64,000 nt of DNA from Blastococcus xanthinilyticus (GCF_008124835.1 NZ_VNHW01000001.1:534563-598562); one strand, 5' to 3'. Positions 53,575 through 62,374 are shown, numbered from the stretch's first letter. Translations and numbers: made by a program. The notes: generated by a model not told the origin, from the sequence alone.

Positions 53575-54621
53575 TCAGCTCCCGAGCTGCAGCACCGGCG
53601 CGGTCACCGACCGGGAGCCACCCATCCACGTCGGCAGCAGCAGCATCTTCACGCCCGCTCCCCCGGTCACGACCACGTGCACGTCCGCCGCCGACGCGGC
53701 CACCCGCAGCCCGGGCGCCGCGTACGCCGGCACCCCGGCCCGGAAGGCCAGCGACGACGACGCCACCTCCAGCAACGCGCTGGCCTGCTCGAACAGGAAC
53801 GCAGCGATCCGCTCGTGGCCCCAGCCGTGCATCGCCAGCAGCTCCGCCGGCTCCGGCGGAAGCAGCAGGAACTGCTCACCGAGCGCGCCGCGCGCGGGAT
53901 CACCCATCGCCAGCACCACCCCGGCCATCGCCGCCGCGGCCGGGCCCAGCACCGACGGCGGCTCCCGGTAGCCCTCCCCCGGCAGCACCTCCACGGTGGC
54001 TCCCGCCCCGAGCACCGTCACCGCGTCGACGTCCACCCCCAGCCCCCGGCGCTGCGCCAGCGACGGCAGCGGGCGCGAGTGCTCCGCCGTGCAGCAGGTG
54101 TACTTCGCCGGCTGGCCGATCGTCGCCATGTCGGTGAGCCCCGTGGTCGCGCCGCCGATCCCGGCCAGCGCCATCGACACCGCCCGCCCGATGCAGGCGT
54201 TCGCCCGGTTCCCCGTGCCGAGCCCGCCCGCGCCCGCCGTCATGCCCAGCCGGCGCGCGACCGGCCCGTGCACCAGCACCGCCACCGCCGGCGCACCGGT
54301 CGTCGTCGAGAGCCCCAGCAGGTTGACCGAGTCGTCCAGCGCCGCCCGGCACGCCGCCACCACCACCGGCAGCTCCGCGGGCACGCACCCGGCCAGCACC
54401 GCGTACCAGCCCACCGCCCGCACGGTGAGTGCCCCGAACAGCGGCGGCACCTGCCCCAGCTCCACGTCCGGCGCCGCCACCCCGGCCAGCATCGCCTCGA
54501 GCCGGCCGGGCGTCGGCGGCACCACCGGCAGCCCGTCCCCGTGCCCGGCCGCCAGCAGCTCGCCCAGCACCGCTGCCGGGTCGGCGTCGTCGGGGACGAG
54601 CGGCAGCTCTGCCGCGGTCAC
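53575..54621 (-). CDS. UGSC-associated protein B (paralogue of the next gene)
   Basis: The protein is 348 aa. It shares a backbone with the gene at 54618: GDGLPVVPPTPGRLEAML, ALTVRAVGWYAVLAGC, TGNRANACIGRAVSMAL and a C-terminal HVVVTGGAGVKMLLLPTW. The shared DGLP(T/V)VPPTP motif and (R)ANACIGRAV helix point to one fold, but I know no function. It is the last gene of the operon, coupled by GTGA (GTG 54621). The constant company of a UGSC selenoprotein suggests that both proteins are partners or substrates of its redox centre; this is inference. Confidence 0.72.
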   Translation of the reverse strand: MTAAELPLVPDDADPAAVLGELLAAGHGDGLPVVPPTPGRLEAMLAGVAAPDVELGQVPPLFGALTVRAVGWYAVLAGCVPAELPVVVAACRAALDDSVNLLGLSTTTGAPAVAVLVHGPVARRLGMTAGAGGLGTGNRANACIGRAVSMALAGIGGATTGLTDMATIGQPAKYTCCTAEHSRPLPSLAQRRGLGVDVDAVTVLGAGATVEVLPGEGYREPPSVLGPAAAAMAGVVLAMGDPARGALGEQFLLLPPEPAELLAMHGWGHERIAAFLFEQASALLEVASSSLAFRAGVPAYAAPGLRVAASAADVHVVVTGGAGVKMLLLPTWMGGSRSVTAPVLQLGS

Positions 54622-55646
54622 CGGCCGACCGGCACCGCGCGCGACACCGCCGCCGTCGCCCCGAACGACGGGATCCACGCCGAGTGCTTCCCCGCTCCGC
54701 CGGCCACGAGCACGTGCAGCATCTCCGACCCGGTGCTCACCGTGTACTGGTCCCCGTCGGGCTTCACGCCCCAGTCCTCGAACTGCCGGCGGTTCTCCTC
54801 GGAGAACTGCGCCACCGGGATCCGCGCCCGCTCCCACAGCCAGTCGCGGATCGCCTCGACCGTCCACCCGTCGCGGTGCAGCGTCGCCGCGTGCTCCGGC
54901 CCCAGCACGAGGAAGTGCGGGCCCTTCACGTACACGTTGTTCGACCCGGCGGCGGTCATCGTCCCGGCGATGGTCATGAGCAGGCCGAGCCCCGTCGTCG
55001 ACCCGTGGTCGTTGATGTTGTGCGGCCCCTCGCACGCCGCCACCGTCACCGCCGACTCCCCCGGCGCGAACCCGCGGCGCACCGAGAACGGCTCGAACGG
55101 GCTCTCCTCCTCGTTCTCCCCGAAGCACCACGAGTACTTCGCCGGCGTCCCCTGGGTCGACCGGTCCATCGAACCCGGCCGGGCGCCACCGATGTGCGTG
55201 GTGACCAGCTGCACCGCCCGGCCGATGACGGCGTTGGCCCGCGTCCCCTGCCCGAAGCAGTTGCCCCCGGAGTTCAGCCCGACGGCCGCCCGCACCGGTC
55301 CACCGACGACCACCAGCGGCGCGCACGGGTGCGTCGTCGCCAGCACGCCGTGCAGGTTGTACTCCGGCGCGAGCAGCGCCCGCACCGCCGCCAGCACCAC
55401 CGGCAGGTCGCCCGGCCGGCACCCGGCCATCACCGCGTTCGCCGCGAAGCTCTCCGGGGTCGGCACCAGCCCCGAAGGCGGCACCGGCCCCAGCTCCAGG
55501 TCGATCCCCTCGAGCGCCGCCAGCGCCGCCGCCACCCGCGCCGGCGTGGGCGGCACCGTCGGCAGCCCGTCGCCCCAGCCACGCTCCCAGGCCAGCTCGT
55601 GCCAGTTCTCCTCGGTGACGCCCGGGAGCTCGATCACCTCGCTCAT
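54618..55646 (-). CDS. UGSC-associated protein A
   Basis: The protein is 342 aa. The N-terminus WERGWGDGLPTVPPTPARV and the segments CFGQGTRANAVIGRAVQL, GTPAKYSWCFGENEEESPF and HVLVAGGAGKHSAWIPS define the family shared with the gene at 53575. Several Cys are conserved between the two (one in the GTRANA region), which may take part in thiol/selenol chemistry. The ATG at 55646 overlaps the stop of the thioredoxin-reductase-UGSC gene as ATGA. That coupling only makes sense if ribosomes read through the TAG of that gene. The function is unknown. Confidence 0.75.
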   Translation of the reverse strand: MSEVIELPGVTEENWHELAWERGWGDGLPTVPPTPARVAAALAALEGIDLELGPVPPSGLVPTPESFAANAVMAGCRPGDLPVVLAAVRALLAPEYNLHGVLATTHPCAPLVVVGGPVRAAVGLNSGGNCFGQGTRANAVIGRAVQLVTTHIGGARPGSMDRSTQGTPAKYSWCFGENEEESPFEPFSVRRGFAPGESAVTVAACEGPHNINDHGSTTGLGLLMTIAGTMTAAGSNNVYVKGPHFLVLGPEHAATLHRDGWTVEAIRDWLWERARIPVAQFSEENRRQFEDWGVKPDGDQYTVSTGSEMLHVLVAGGAGKHSAWIPSFGATAAVSRAVPVGR

Positions 55647-57091
55647 GCGCTCCCCCGCGCCTCGTCGGCCAGCGGCAGCAGCGCACCGGCCGCGGCCTCG
55701 ATCCGCTCCGCCAGCTCCGCCTCGTTCAGCCCGCCGACCGGATGCGGCACGACGACGACCCGCGGCGTCACCCGCCGGGCCTTCGCCTGCGCCTCCACCA
55801 GGGGCAGGAAGGTCGAGGTCACCAGCAGCGGTGCCACGACGCCACGCTTCTCCAGTTCCACCGAGTCGTGGAGACTCCACGACGAGCACGAGCCCTAATC
55901 ACCGACCGCCACCAGCACCATCTTGTAGCGCTGCGAGAGCCAGTCGATGACGTCCTTGTCGGCCGCCGCCGACGCGTTCGGCTTGCTGGCGAACCCGATC
56001 TCCGGCAGCTCCCAGTGCGCCTGCAACCGCTCCCCCACCCCGCGCAGCAGCTCGGTGGCGTTGGGCTTGGAGTTGGAGAACAGCGCGACCTCGGTCCACT
56101 CCGCCGTCCCCCCGGACAGGATCTCGGCCGCGGAGCCGGCCGGCTGCACACCGAACGTCGGGTCGACGATCCGCAGTCCGCGGCCGGCCGCCGGACGCAG
56201 CGCCGCCACCGCCGCCGCACCGGCGGCCGCCCCGTCGGCCTCCGCCGACGGCACCGAGTCGGGAGCGCCGGAGCGCGCGTCGCCCGCCACGAACACCGTC
56301 GGGACGGCGGTGCGCACGCCGTCGTCGGTGCGCACCCGGCCCGACTCGTCCGTCGCCACCCCGTCGACCAGCGCGCCCGGCCCCCGCCGCCCGACATAGG
56401 GGAACAGCCCGTCGACGGCCAGCTCCCGCTCCCCTCCCGACGTCGCGACGACGACGCCGGAGAGCACCCCCTCGCCGCGCAGCGCCGTCACCGTCGCACC
56501 GGTCAGCACCTCGATCCGCCCGGAAGCCGCCAGCCGCGCGGCCCGCTCAGCCGACCAGCCCGGCCGCCCCGGCACCAGCACCGTCACCGCGGCGGCCACC
56601 TCGGCCAGCTCCAGCGCCTCCTCGGCGGTCCAGTCGTCGTCGCCGACGACCGCCACCGCCCGCCCGCGGAACAGCGGCCCGTCGCAGCCGGCGCAGGTGG
56701 AGATCCCCCGGCCGACCAGCAGCTCCTCGCCGGGCAGCCCCAGCCGCCCGGCGCTCAGCCCGGTCGCCACCACCACGGCACCGGCGCCGACCTCCCCCTC
56801 GGAGGTCTCCAGCCGCGGTGAGGCCCCGGCGTGCACCCGGGTGACCTCGGCGAACGACATCGTCACCCCGGCCGCCTCGGCCGCGGCCACCAGCCGGCCC
56901 AGCAGCTCGGCCGACGGCGTGACCTCCCCCGGACCCGGCACGTCGTGCAGCGCGGTCAGGTTGACCAGCTGCCCGCCCGGCGCCATCCGGTCGTAGGCCA
57001 CCACCCGCAGCCCGGCCTGCGCCGCCACCCGCGCCGCGGTCAGCCCCGCCACACCGGCGCCGACGACGGCCACGTCCCAGTCGCTGCTCAT
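55643..57091 (-). CDS. Thioredoxin reductase-like/UGSC selenoprotein with in-frame UAG as selenocysteine codon
   Basis: Read through the TAG at 55895-55897, the gene encodes 482 aa with residue 399 at the TAG. Residues 1-300 form a thioredoxin-reductase-like flavoprotein (VVGAGVAGLTAARVAA, STCAGCDGPLFRG with Cys133 and Cys136, VFVAGDARSG). Residues 305-482 form a UGSC domain: FSNSKPNATELLRG, then YKMVLVAVGD-TAG-GSCSSWSLHDSVELEKRG, then VVVVPHPVGGL. The family has selenocysteine or Cys as the first residue of U-G-S-C, exactly where the TAG stands. Homology runs in frame on both sides, and both ends overlap neighbour genes by ATGA. UAG-encoded Sec is reported for Blastococcus and Geodermatophilus (Mukai et al. 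2016). Ordinary gene calling yields two pieces, 55895-57091 and 55643-55861. A nonsense mutation is the alternative. Confidence 0.85.
55865..55883 (-). promoter_or_regulatory. Candidate bacterial SECIS element for the UAG codon
   Basis: In the mRNA, GTCGTGGAGTCTCCACGAC is a perfect palindrome around a central T: an 8-bp stem with a GUC triloop, or 7 bp with AGUCU. It lies 11 nt after the TAG, the same distance as the minimal stem from the UGA in E. coli fdhF as I recall it, and the apex resembles the AGGUCU loop read by SelB. It is inside the coding region (codons SWSLHDS), where bacterial SECIS elements must be. Confidence 0.75.
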
Positions 57092-58182
57092 GTCTCTCCC
57101 AGTCCCGTCGAGATCCGCGGCCACAGCCGGTCGGGGCCGTCGGCGGCCAGCCGCCGGCCGAGCTGCCGGTTCCAGTACCGCTCGCTGCCGAACTCGTCCC
57201 GCCACGACCACAGCCGACGGGTGAGCTGGCCCAGCTCGTACTCCTTCGTCATGCCGATCGCGCCGTGCGCCTGGTGCGACGCCCGGGCGGCGACGGTCGC
57301 CGCCTCGCCGGTCACCGCCTTGGCCGCCGCGACGTCGAAGAACCCGGGCTCCGGCCGCGCGTTGCCCGCGGCCACCTGCACGGCGAGGCCTGCCAGCTGG
57401 GCCTCCTCGGCGATGGTCACCAGGTGCGCCTGCACCGCCTGGAAGCGGGCGATCGGCCGGCCGAACTGCTCCCGCTCCCCGGTGTAGCGCACGGTCAGCT
57501 CGGCCACCCGGGCCAGCGCGCCCGAGATCAGCGCCGCCCGGCCGAGCGCGCCGCGCAGCCGCAGCGCCAGGTCGTCCACGCCCGCCGGTGCCGGCGCGAC
57601 GGTGCCGGCGGCCAGCGGCACGTCGTCCCAGGCGAGGTCGTCCCGCGGCTCCGCGGCGAGGTTGCGGCCGGGAGTCACCCGGGCCGCGGCGGTCGGCGCC
57701 GAGACGACGTAGGACGTCCCGCCGCCGGTGGCCAGCAGCGCCACCCGGGTGCTGCGGCCGCCCCACGGCACCCGCGTCAGCCGCCCGGTCAGCCGCCACG
57801 CCCCGGGGCCGCCGGAGAGCGCCGCCACGTCGCCGGGCCGACCGGCCGGCACCGTCAGCGGGCCGTCCGGGAGCTCCAGGCCGGCCGACGCCAGCAGCCA
57901 CCCGCCGGTCAGCCCCGCCTCGGCGAGCGGCACCGGCGCGGCGAACCGGCCGGCCACGGCGAGCAGGGCGCAGGCGTCGGCGACGTCGCCACCCGAGCCG
58001 CCGGCCGCCTCGGGCACCGAGACGTACGGGAAGCCCGAGGCCTCCAGCGCGCCCCACAGCCGGTCGCTCCAGCCGGTCGCCTCGGCGGCGACGACGTCCT
58101 CGGGGGTGCACAGGTCGCGCAGGATCCCGGTGGCGACCTCGGTGAGCATGGCGCGGTCGGTGCCGGCGTCGGTGGCGCTCAC
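57088..58182 (-). CDS. Acyl-CoA dehydrogenase-like protein (second subunit)
   Basis: The protein is 364 aa. It has the acyl-CoA dehydrogenase fold (ASGFPYVSVPEAAGGSGGD near the N-terminus, ALISGALARVAELTVRYTGEREQFGRPIARFQAVQAHL, AHGAIGMTKEYELGQLTRRLW), with GEREQFGxPI as the family signature. The FAD/substrate loop in the middle is degenerate (GGTSYVVSAPTAA) as in the partner subunits of heteromeric actinobacterial FadE pairs that oxidise steroid or bulky acyl-CoAs. GTG 58182 overlaps the previous gene's stop and the end overlaps the selenoprotein ATG (ATGA), so all three are coupled. Confidence 0.88.
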   Translation of the reverse strand: MSATDAGTDRAMLTEVATGILRDLCTPEDVVAAEATGWSDRLWGALEASGFPYVSVPEAAGGSGGDVADACALLAVAGRFAAPVPLAEAGLTGGWLLASAGLELPDGPLTVPAGRPGDVAALSGGPGAWRLTGRLTRVPWGGRSTRVALLATGGGTSYVVSAPTAAARVTPGRNLAAEPRDDLAWDDVPLAAGTVAPAPAGVDDLALRLRGALGRAALISGALARVAELTVRYTGEREQFGRPIARFQAVQAHLVTIAEEAQLAGLAVQVAAGNARPEPGFFDVAAAKAVTGEAATVAARASHQAHGAIGMTKEYELGQLTRRLWSWRDEFGSERYWNRQLGRRLAADGPDRLWPRISTGLGET

Positions 58183-59318
58183 GAGCCCAGTCCCTTCGCG
58201 GCCACGGACCGCAGGATCTCCGTCGTCCCGCCCTGCAGCGTGACCTTGGGCGAGGTCAGCACCGCCTCGGCGAGCAGTCGCTGGAACAGCGTGCCGGTGC
58301 CCTGGTCCAGTTCGGTCTCGGCGGCGACCCGCAGCGCCTCGACGAGGTCCTGCTCGAACCGGGTGCCGACCTCCTTGACCAGCGCTGCCTCGACCGCCGG
58401 CGCCTGCCCGGCGTCCAGGGCGCGGGCCACCGACAGCGACATCTGCCGGATCGCCCAGAACCGCGCGGCGAACCGGCCGATCACGGCGGCCGCGTCGTCG
58501 CGCACCGCCGGGCCGGCGTGCTCGCGGACGAACTCGCGCAGCACCGGGAACGTCGACAGCCAGCGGTCGGGGCCGCTGCGCTCGTAGGCCAGCTCGCTGG
58601 TCACCTGCTGCCAGCCCGAGCCGATCTCGCCGAGCACCATGTCGTCGGGCACGAAGACGTCCTCCAGCGCCACCTCGTTGAAGTGGTGCGAGCCGTCCAG
58701 GAACGGGATCGGCGAGACGGTGACGCCCTCGGCGTGCAGGTCGACGATCAGCTGGGAGAGCCCGGCGTGCTTGCGCCCCTCCTCCATCGGGGAGGTGCGG
58801 CAGAGGACGGCGAACCAGTGGTTGCGGTGCGCCTCGCTGGTCCACACCTTGGTGCCGGTGACCGTCCAGCCGCCGTCGACCTTCGTCGCCCGGGTGCGCA
58901 CCGACGCCAGGTCGGAGCCGGAGTCGGGCTCGCTCATGCCGAGGGAGAAGTAGACCTCCCCGGCCGCGATACCTGGCAGGAACCGGCGCCGCTGCTCTTC
59001 CGTGCCGTAGTGCAGCAGGGCCGGCCCGGTCTGCCGGTCGGCGACGAAGTGCGCGCCGATCGGTGCGCCGGCGGCCAGCAGCTCCTCGGCGACGACGAAC
59101 CGGTCCACCGCGCTGCGGCCGTGGCCGCCGTACTCGGGCGGGATCGCCATGCCCACCCAGCCGCGGGCGGCCAGCGTGCGGGAGAAGGCCGGGTCGTGCC
59201 GACCGGCGAACCCGAGCGCGGGCCGGTGGTCCGGCGGCAGCTGCTCGGCGAGGAAGTCGCGCACCTCGGCGCGCAACTTCTCCTCGGCGGGGCTGAGCGT
59301 GGTGGCGCTGAACTGCAT
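58179..59318 (-). CDS. Acyl-CoA dehydrogenase (first subunit)
   Basis: The protein is 379 aa. ACAD motifs: ARGWVGMAIPPEYGGHGRS, FSLGMSEPDSGSDLASVRT (FAD/substrate binding), WTVTGTKVWTSEAHRNHW and the C-terminal TLQGGTTEILRSVAAKGLG. The Gln-Gly-Gly-Thr region places it with FadE-type enzymes whose catalytic base may come from the partner subunit. ATG 59318 has a perfect GGAGG 7 bases before it. It is 65 bases from the enoyl-CoA hydratase and coupled to the second dehydrogenase by GTGA. The operon would take an acyl-CoA through oxidation and hydration. Confidence 0.92.
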   Translation of the reverse strand: MQFSATTLSPAEEKLRAEVRDFLAEQLPPDHRPALGFAGRHDPAFSRTLAARGWVGMAIPPEYGGHGRSAVDRFVVAEELLAAGAPIGAHFVADRQTGPALLHYGTEEQRRRFLPGIAAGEVYFSLGMSEPDSGSDLASVRTRATKVDGGWTVTGTKVWTSEAHRNHWFAVLCRTSPMEEGRKHAGLSQLIVDLHAEGVTVSPIPFLDGSHHFNEVALEDVFVPDDMVLGEIGSGWQQVTSELAYERSGPDRWLSTFPVLREFVREHAGPAVRDDAAAVIGRFAARFWAIRQMSLSVARALDAGQAPAVEAALVKEVGTRFEQDLVEALRVAAETELDQGTGTLFQRLLAEAVLTSPKVTLQGGTTEILRSVAAKGLGS

Positions 59319-59383
59319 CGCCGGACCTCCTTCGGTCGGGAGCCCGCCGGGCCGCCGGGACTCGGCGACCCGGCGGGGGCTCG

Positions 59384-60121
59384 TCAGGCGGTCTCGCGCC
59401 GCCGCTGGGACCACATCTGGGTGGCCCGCTCGAAGTGCAGCGCGGCCTCCCAGCCGATCCCGGGCGGACCGGCCTCCGTGCGGAAGGAGCGGGCGGCCTC
59501 GCGGGCCAGCTCCGGGTCCTTCGCGGCCCGGCCGGCCAGCTCGAACGCGAGCTCCTCGACCTGGTCGTCCGGCACGGCCTTCCACGCCATGCCGATCTCC
59601 GCGGCGCGCACGCCGTCGATCTCCTCGCCGAACAGCCCCATCGCGGCGGTGGCCTCGCGGCCCGCCGTCCGGGAGCTGATCGTGAAGTACCCGCCACCGG
59701 GGTGCAGGCCGATGCGCAGGAAGCCGGCCATCAGCCGCGCCGTCTCCGAGACGATCCGCAGGTCGGTGGAGAGCGCCAGGTTGATGCCGGCGCCCACCGC
59801 CGCGCCGCGGACGGCGGCGATCGTCGGCACCTGCAGCAGGCCGACCCGGCGGAACGCCTGGTAGACCGCGCCGAGCTCCTTGTAGGTCTTGTCCTCGGCC
59901 TGGTCGGCGCCGGCCGTCCAGCGCCGGCGGTCGGCGCCGGAGCAGAACGTGCCGCCCTTGCCCAGGACGACGGCGGCGCCCATGGCCGGGTCGCGGTCGA
60001 TGTCGTCGCACAGCTCCGACAGCTGCATCCCCATCTCGGGCGTCAGCCCGTTCTTCACCTCGACGTTGTCGACGGTGAGGACGGCGACGCCGCCCCTCTT
60101 CTCCAGCTGTACCTGTCCCAC
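59384..60121 (-). CDS. Enoyl-CoA hydratase/isomerase family protein
   Basis: The protein is 245 aa. Crotonase motifs: AVLTVDNVEVKNGLTPEM, the oxyanion-hole segment GKGGTFCSGADRRRW and AAVRGAAVGAGINLALSTDLRI. The first catalytic Glu of classical hydratases is not evident at GLHPGGGYFTISS, so an isomerase or lyase activity is possible. GTG 60121 is the start (GTGGGACAGGTACAG). The gene is second in the seven-gene minus-strand operon and supplies the step after the dehydrogenases. Confidence 0.9.
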   Translation of the reverse strand: MGQVQLEKRGGVAVLTVDNVEVKNGLTPEMGMQLSELCDDIDRDPAMGAAVVLGKGGTFCSGADRRRWTAGADQAEDKTYKELGAVYQAFRRVGLLQVPTIAAVRGAAVGAGINLALSTDLRIVSETARLMAGFLRIGLHPGGGYFTISSRTAGREATAAMGLFGEEIDGVRAAEIGMAWKAVPDDQVEELAFELAGRAAKDPELAREAARSFRTEAGPPGIGWEAALHFERATQMWSQRRRETA

Positions 60122-60169
60122 GGGGGAAGCCCTGCCTCTCTGTTGTCGGACGTGCTGTGCCCGGTCCTG

Positions 60170-62314
60170 CTACTCACCGAGCGGGGCGCGGTGCCCGGTC
60201 GTGCGTACCAGTACGTCGACAGCGGTCGCCCCACCGCCCCTGGCCCCGACGATCAGGGGGTTGATCTCGAACTCGGCGAGCCGCTCGCCACCGGCGACGG
60301 CGGCCTGCGACAGCCGCACCACCGCGTCGACGGCAGCGGCGACGTCGGCCGGCGGGGCACCGCGGAAGCCGGCCAGCAGCGGCCAGGCGCGCAGGCCACG
60401 CAGCATCGACCAGGCGCGCTCCGGGGTCACCGGGGCCAGCCCGGAGGCGATGTCGCGGTACAGCTCGGTGGTGATCCCCCCGAGGCCGACGGTGATCACC
60501 GGTGGGAAGCCGTCCCGGCCGGCGGTCGCGGCCAGGATCAGTTCGGTGCCCGGCGGGATGAGTTCCTGCACCAGCACGCCCTCGACGTCCGGGACGTGGT
60601 GCCGGCGGGCCGCCTCGACCAGCTCGGTGAAGACCGCCGCGGCGTCGTCGGCCGGCACGCCGACCCGCACGCCGCCGACCTCGCTCTTGTGCGCCAGGTC
60701 GCCGGCGGCCAGCTTGAGCACCCCCGGCCCCGGCAGCGCCGCCACCGCGTCGCGGGCAGCCTCCGGTGTGGTGACCAGCGTCGACGACGGCTGCGCGATG
60801 CCGATCGCGCGCAGCAGCTCCGGCCCGTCGACGACATCGGCGGCCAGCAGCTCGCGGACCCGGCCGGCCGGCACCTCGGGCGGCGACGGCAGGGCCGGCG
60901 CGCTGCCCCGGTGGGCCGGTGGTGCCATGCGGGCGGCGGCCCGGGCGACGTCGCCGACCGAGCCGAACACCGGGATGCCCGCCTCGCGGAACACCCGCCG
61001 GCCCTCGACGGTCAGCTCCTGGCCGGCGATCCAGCCGACCAGCAGCGGCACCGGCAGCTTGGCCGCCGTCACCACCAGGTCCTCGGCCAGCCGGGCGCCC
61101 GCGTCGCCGACCACCATCGTCACGAAGACCGCGATCGCGTCCACCGACGGGTCGTCGGCGACGATCCGGCAGACGTCGCCGAACGCGTGCGCACCCCGGT
61201 TGAACAGCTGGGCGGTGACGTCGACAGGGTTGGCGAGCGCGCCGAACGCCGGGATCAGCGGGCGCAGCCGGTCCTGGGTGTCGGCCGACAGCTCGGGCAT
61301 CTCCAGGCCGAGGTCCTCGCACTGGTCGGCCGCCAGGCTGCCGGCGCCCCCGGAGGTGGTGACGACGGCGACCCGCCGCCCCTCCGACCGCCGGCCGGTG
61401 GACAGCAGCGCGGCCACCGACAGCAGCTCGTCGATGTCGTTCACCAGCACCACGCCGGAGTCCTCGGACGTCAGCACGAAGGCGACGTCGTCGCCCAGCA
61501 TGGAGCCGGTGTGGCTGGCCACCGCGCGGCGACCGGCGCTCGACCGCCCGGAGCGGAGCACCACCAGCTGGGTGCCGGTCTCGCGCGCCCGGCGGGTGAG
61601 CGCGGCGTAGGCCTGCCCGTCGTCGGTGGCCTCGACGTAGAGCATGAGCACCCGGACGGCCGGGTCGTCGAGCAGCTCCGAAGAGACGGCCACCAGGTCG
61701 AGGTCGGCCTGGTTGCCGGTGCTAGCCCAGAACGAGAGGCCCAGGCCCATGTCGGTGGCCAGGTCGAGCACCGAGCCACCGACGGCGCCGCTCTGGCCGA
61801 CGTAGGCGACTCCGCTGTCGGAGGTGAGCGGCCGGTCGGCCGCCGCGGTGAAGGTGGCCACCACCCCGGTCGGCGCGTAGAGGAAGCCCTGGCAGTTGGG
61901 GCCGAGCACCCGGACGCCGGTCTCCCGGGCCACCGCCGCCAGGCGGTGCTGCAGGGCCAGCCCCTCCGGGCCCACCTCGGCGAAGCCGGAGGCGTAGACG
62001 ACCGCGGCCGACGCCCCGACCGCGGCCGCCTGCCGGATCGCGTCCTCGACGCGGTCGGCGGCCACCAGCACGAGCACCAGGTCGACCGGCCCGGGGACGT
62101 CGGCCAGCGTCGGGTAGCAGCGCTGCCCGACCAGCTCCTCGTAGTTCGGGTTCACCGGGTAGATGCCACCGGTGTAGCCGTGCTCGACCAGGTAGCGCAG
62201 CGGCCGCGACATGAGGTTCTCGGCGCGGCCGGAGATGCCCAGCAGCGCGATCCCCCGCGGACGCAGCAGCGCGCCGAGCCCCTCGGGGCGGGCACCGGGC
62301 GGCCCGCTCACCAC
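60170..62314 (-). CDS. Acyl-CoA synthetase (ADP-forming) family protein
   Basis: The protein is 714 aa. Order: CoA-binding domain (ALLGISGRAENLMSRPL, GIYPVNPNYEELVG), succinyl-CoA-ligase-like alpha domain with the phospho-His in SHTGSMLGDD and GLLGPNCQG-like VRVLGPNCQGF, then a C-terminal ATP-grasp domain (VLKLAAGDLAHKSEVGGVRVGV, LVQELIPPGTELILA, EFEINPLIV). This is the one-chain acetate-CoA ligase (NDP-forming) architecture. It should feed an acid into the operon's acyl-CoA steps. The first codon is GTG 62314 with no clear ribosome binding site, so the transcript may be leaderless. Confidence 0.9.
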   Translation of the reverse strand: MVSGPPGARPEGLGALLRPRGIALLGISGRAENLMSRPLRYLVEHGYTGGIYPVNPNYEELVGQRCYPTLADVPGPVDLVLVLVAADRVEDAIRQAAAVGASAAVVYASGFAEVGPEGLALQHRLAAVARETGVRVLGPNCQGFLYAPTGVVATFTAAADRPLTSDSGVAYVGQSGAVGGSVLDLATDMGLGLSFWASTGNQADLDLVAVSSELLDDPAVRVLMLYVEATDDGQAYAALTRRARETGTQLVVLRSGRSSAGRRAVASHTGSMLGDDVAFVLTSEDSGVVLVNDIDELLSVAALLSTGRRSEGRRVAVVTTSGGAGSLAADQCEDLGLEMPELSADTQDRLRPLIPAFGALANPVDVTAQLFNRGAHAFGDVCRIVADDPSVDAIAVFVTMVVGDAGARLAEDLVVTAAKLPVPLLVGWIAGQELTVEGRRVFREAGIPVFGSVGDVARAAARMAPPAHRGSAPALPSPPEVPAGRVRELLAADVVDGPELLRAIGIAQPSSTLVTTPEAARDAVAALPGPGVLKLAAGDLAHKSEVGGVRVGVPADDAAAVFTELVEAARRHHVPDVEGVLVQELIPPGTELILAATAGRDGFPPVITVGLGGITTELYRDIASGLAPVTPERAWSMLRGLRAWPLLAGFRGAPPADVAAAVDAVVRLSQAAVAGGERLAEFEINPLIVGARGGGATAVDVLVRTTGHRAPLGE

Positions 62315-62374
62315 GACGGCACGGTCACGGGGAACCGCCTTCCGGGCGGGCGACGGGTGGACACCAGCAGCTAA

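Noticed and set aside
55643..55861. Separate 72-aa gene starting at GTG 55861
   Set aside because: It has no ribosome binding site of its own, starts in the middle of the UGSC domain, and is in frame with the upstream piece across the TAG.
55895..55897. TAG as a nonsense mutation (pseudogene)
   Set aside because: Both flanks are undamaged, the codon sits at the known Sec position, and a perfect hairpin follows at SECIS distance. Kept as the main alternative, not excluded.
55895..57091. Ordinary thioredoxin reductase-like gene ending at TAG
   Set aside because: The last 90 residues already belong to the UGSC domain, and the true end must reach the ATGA overlap at 55646.
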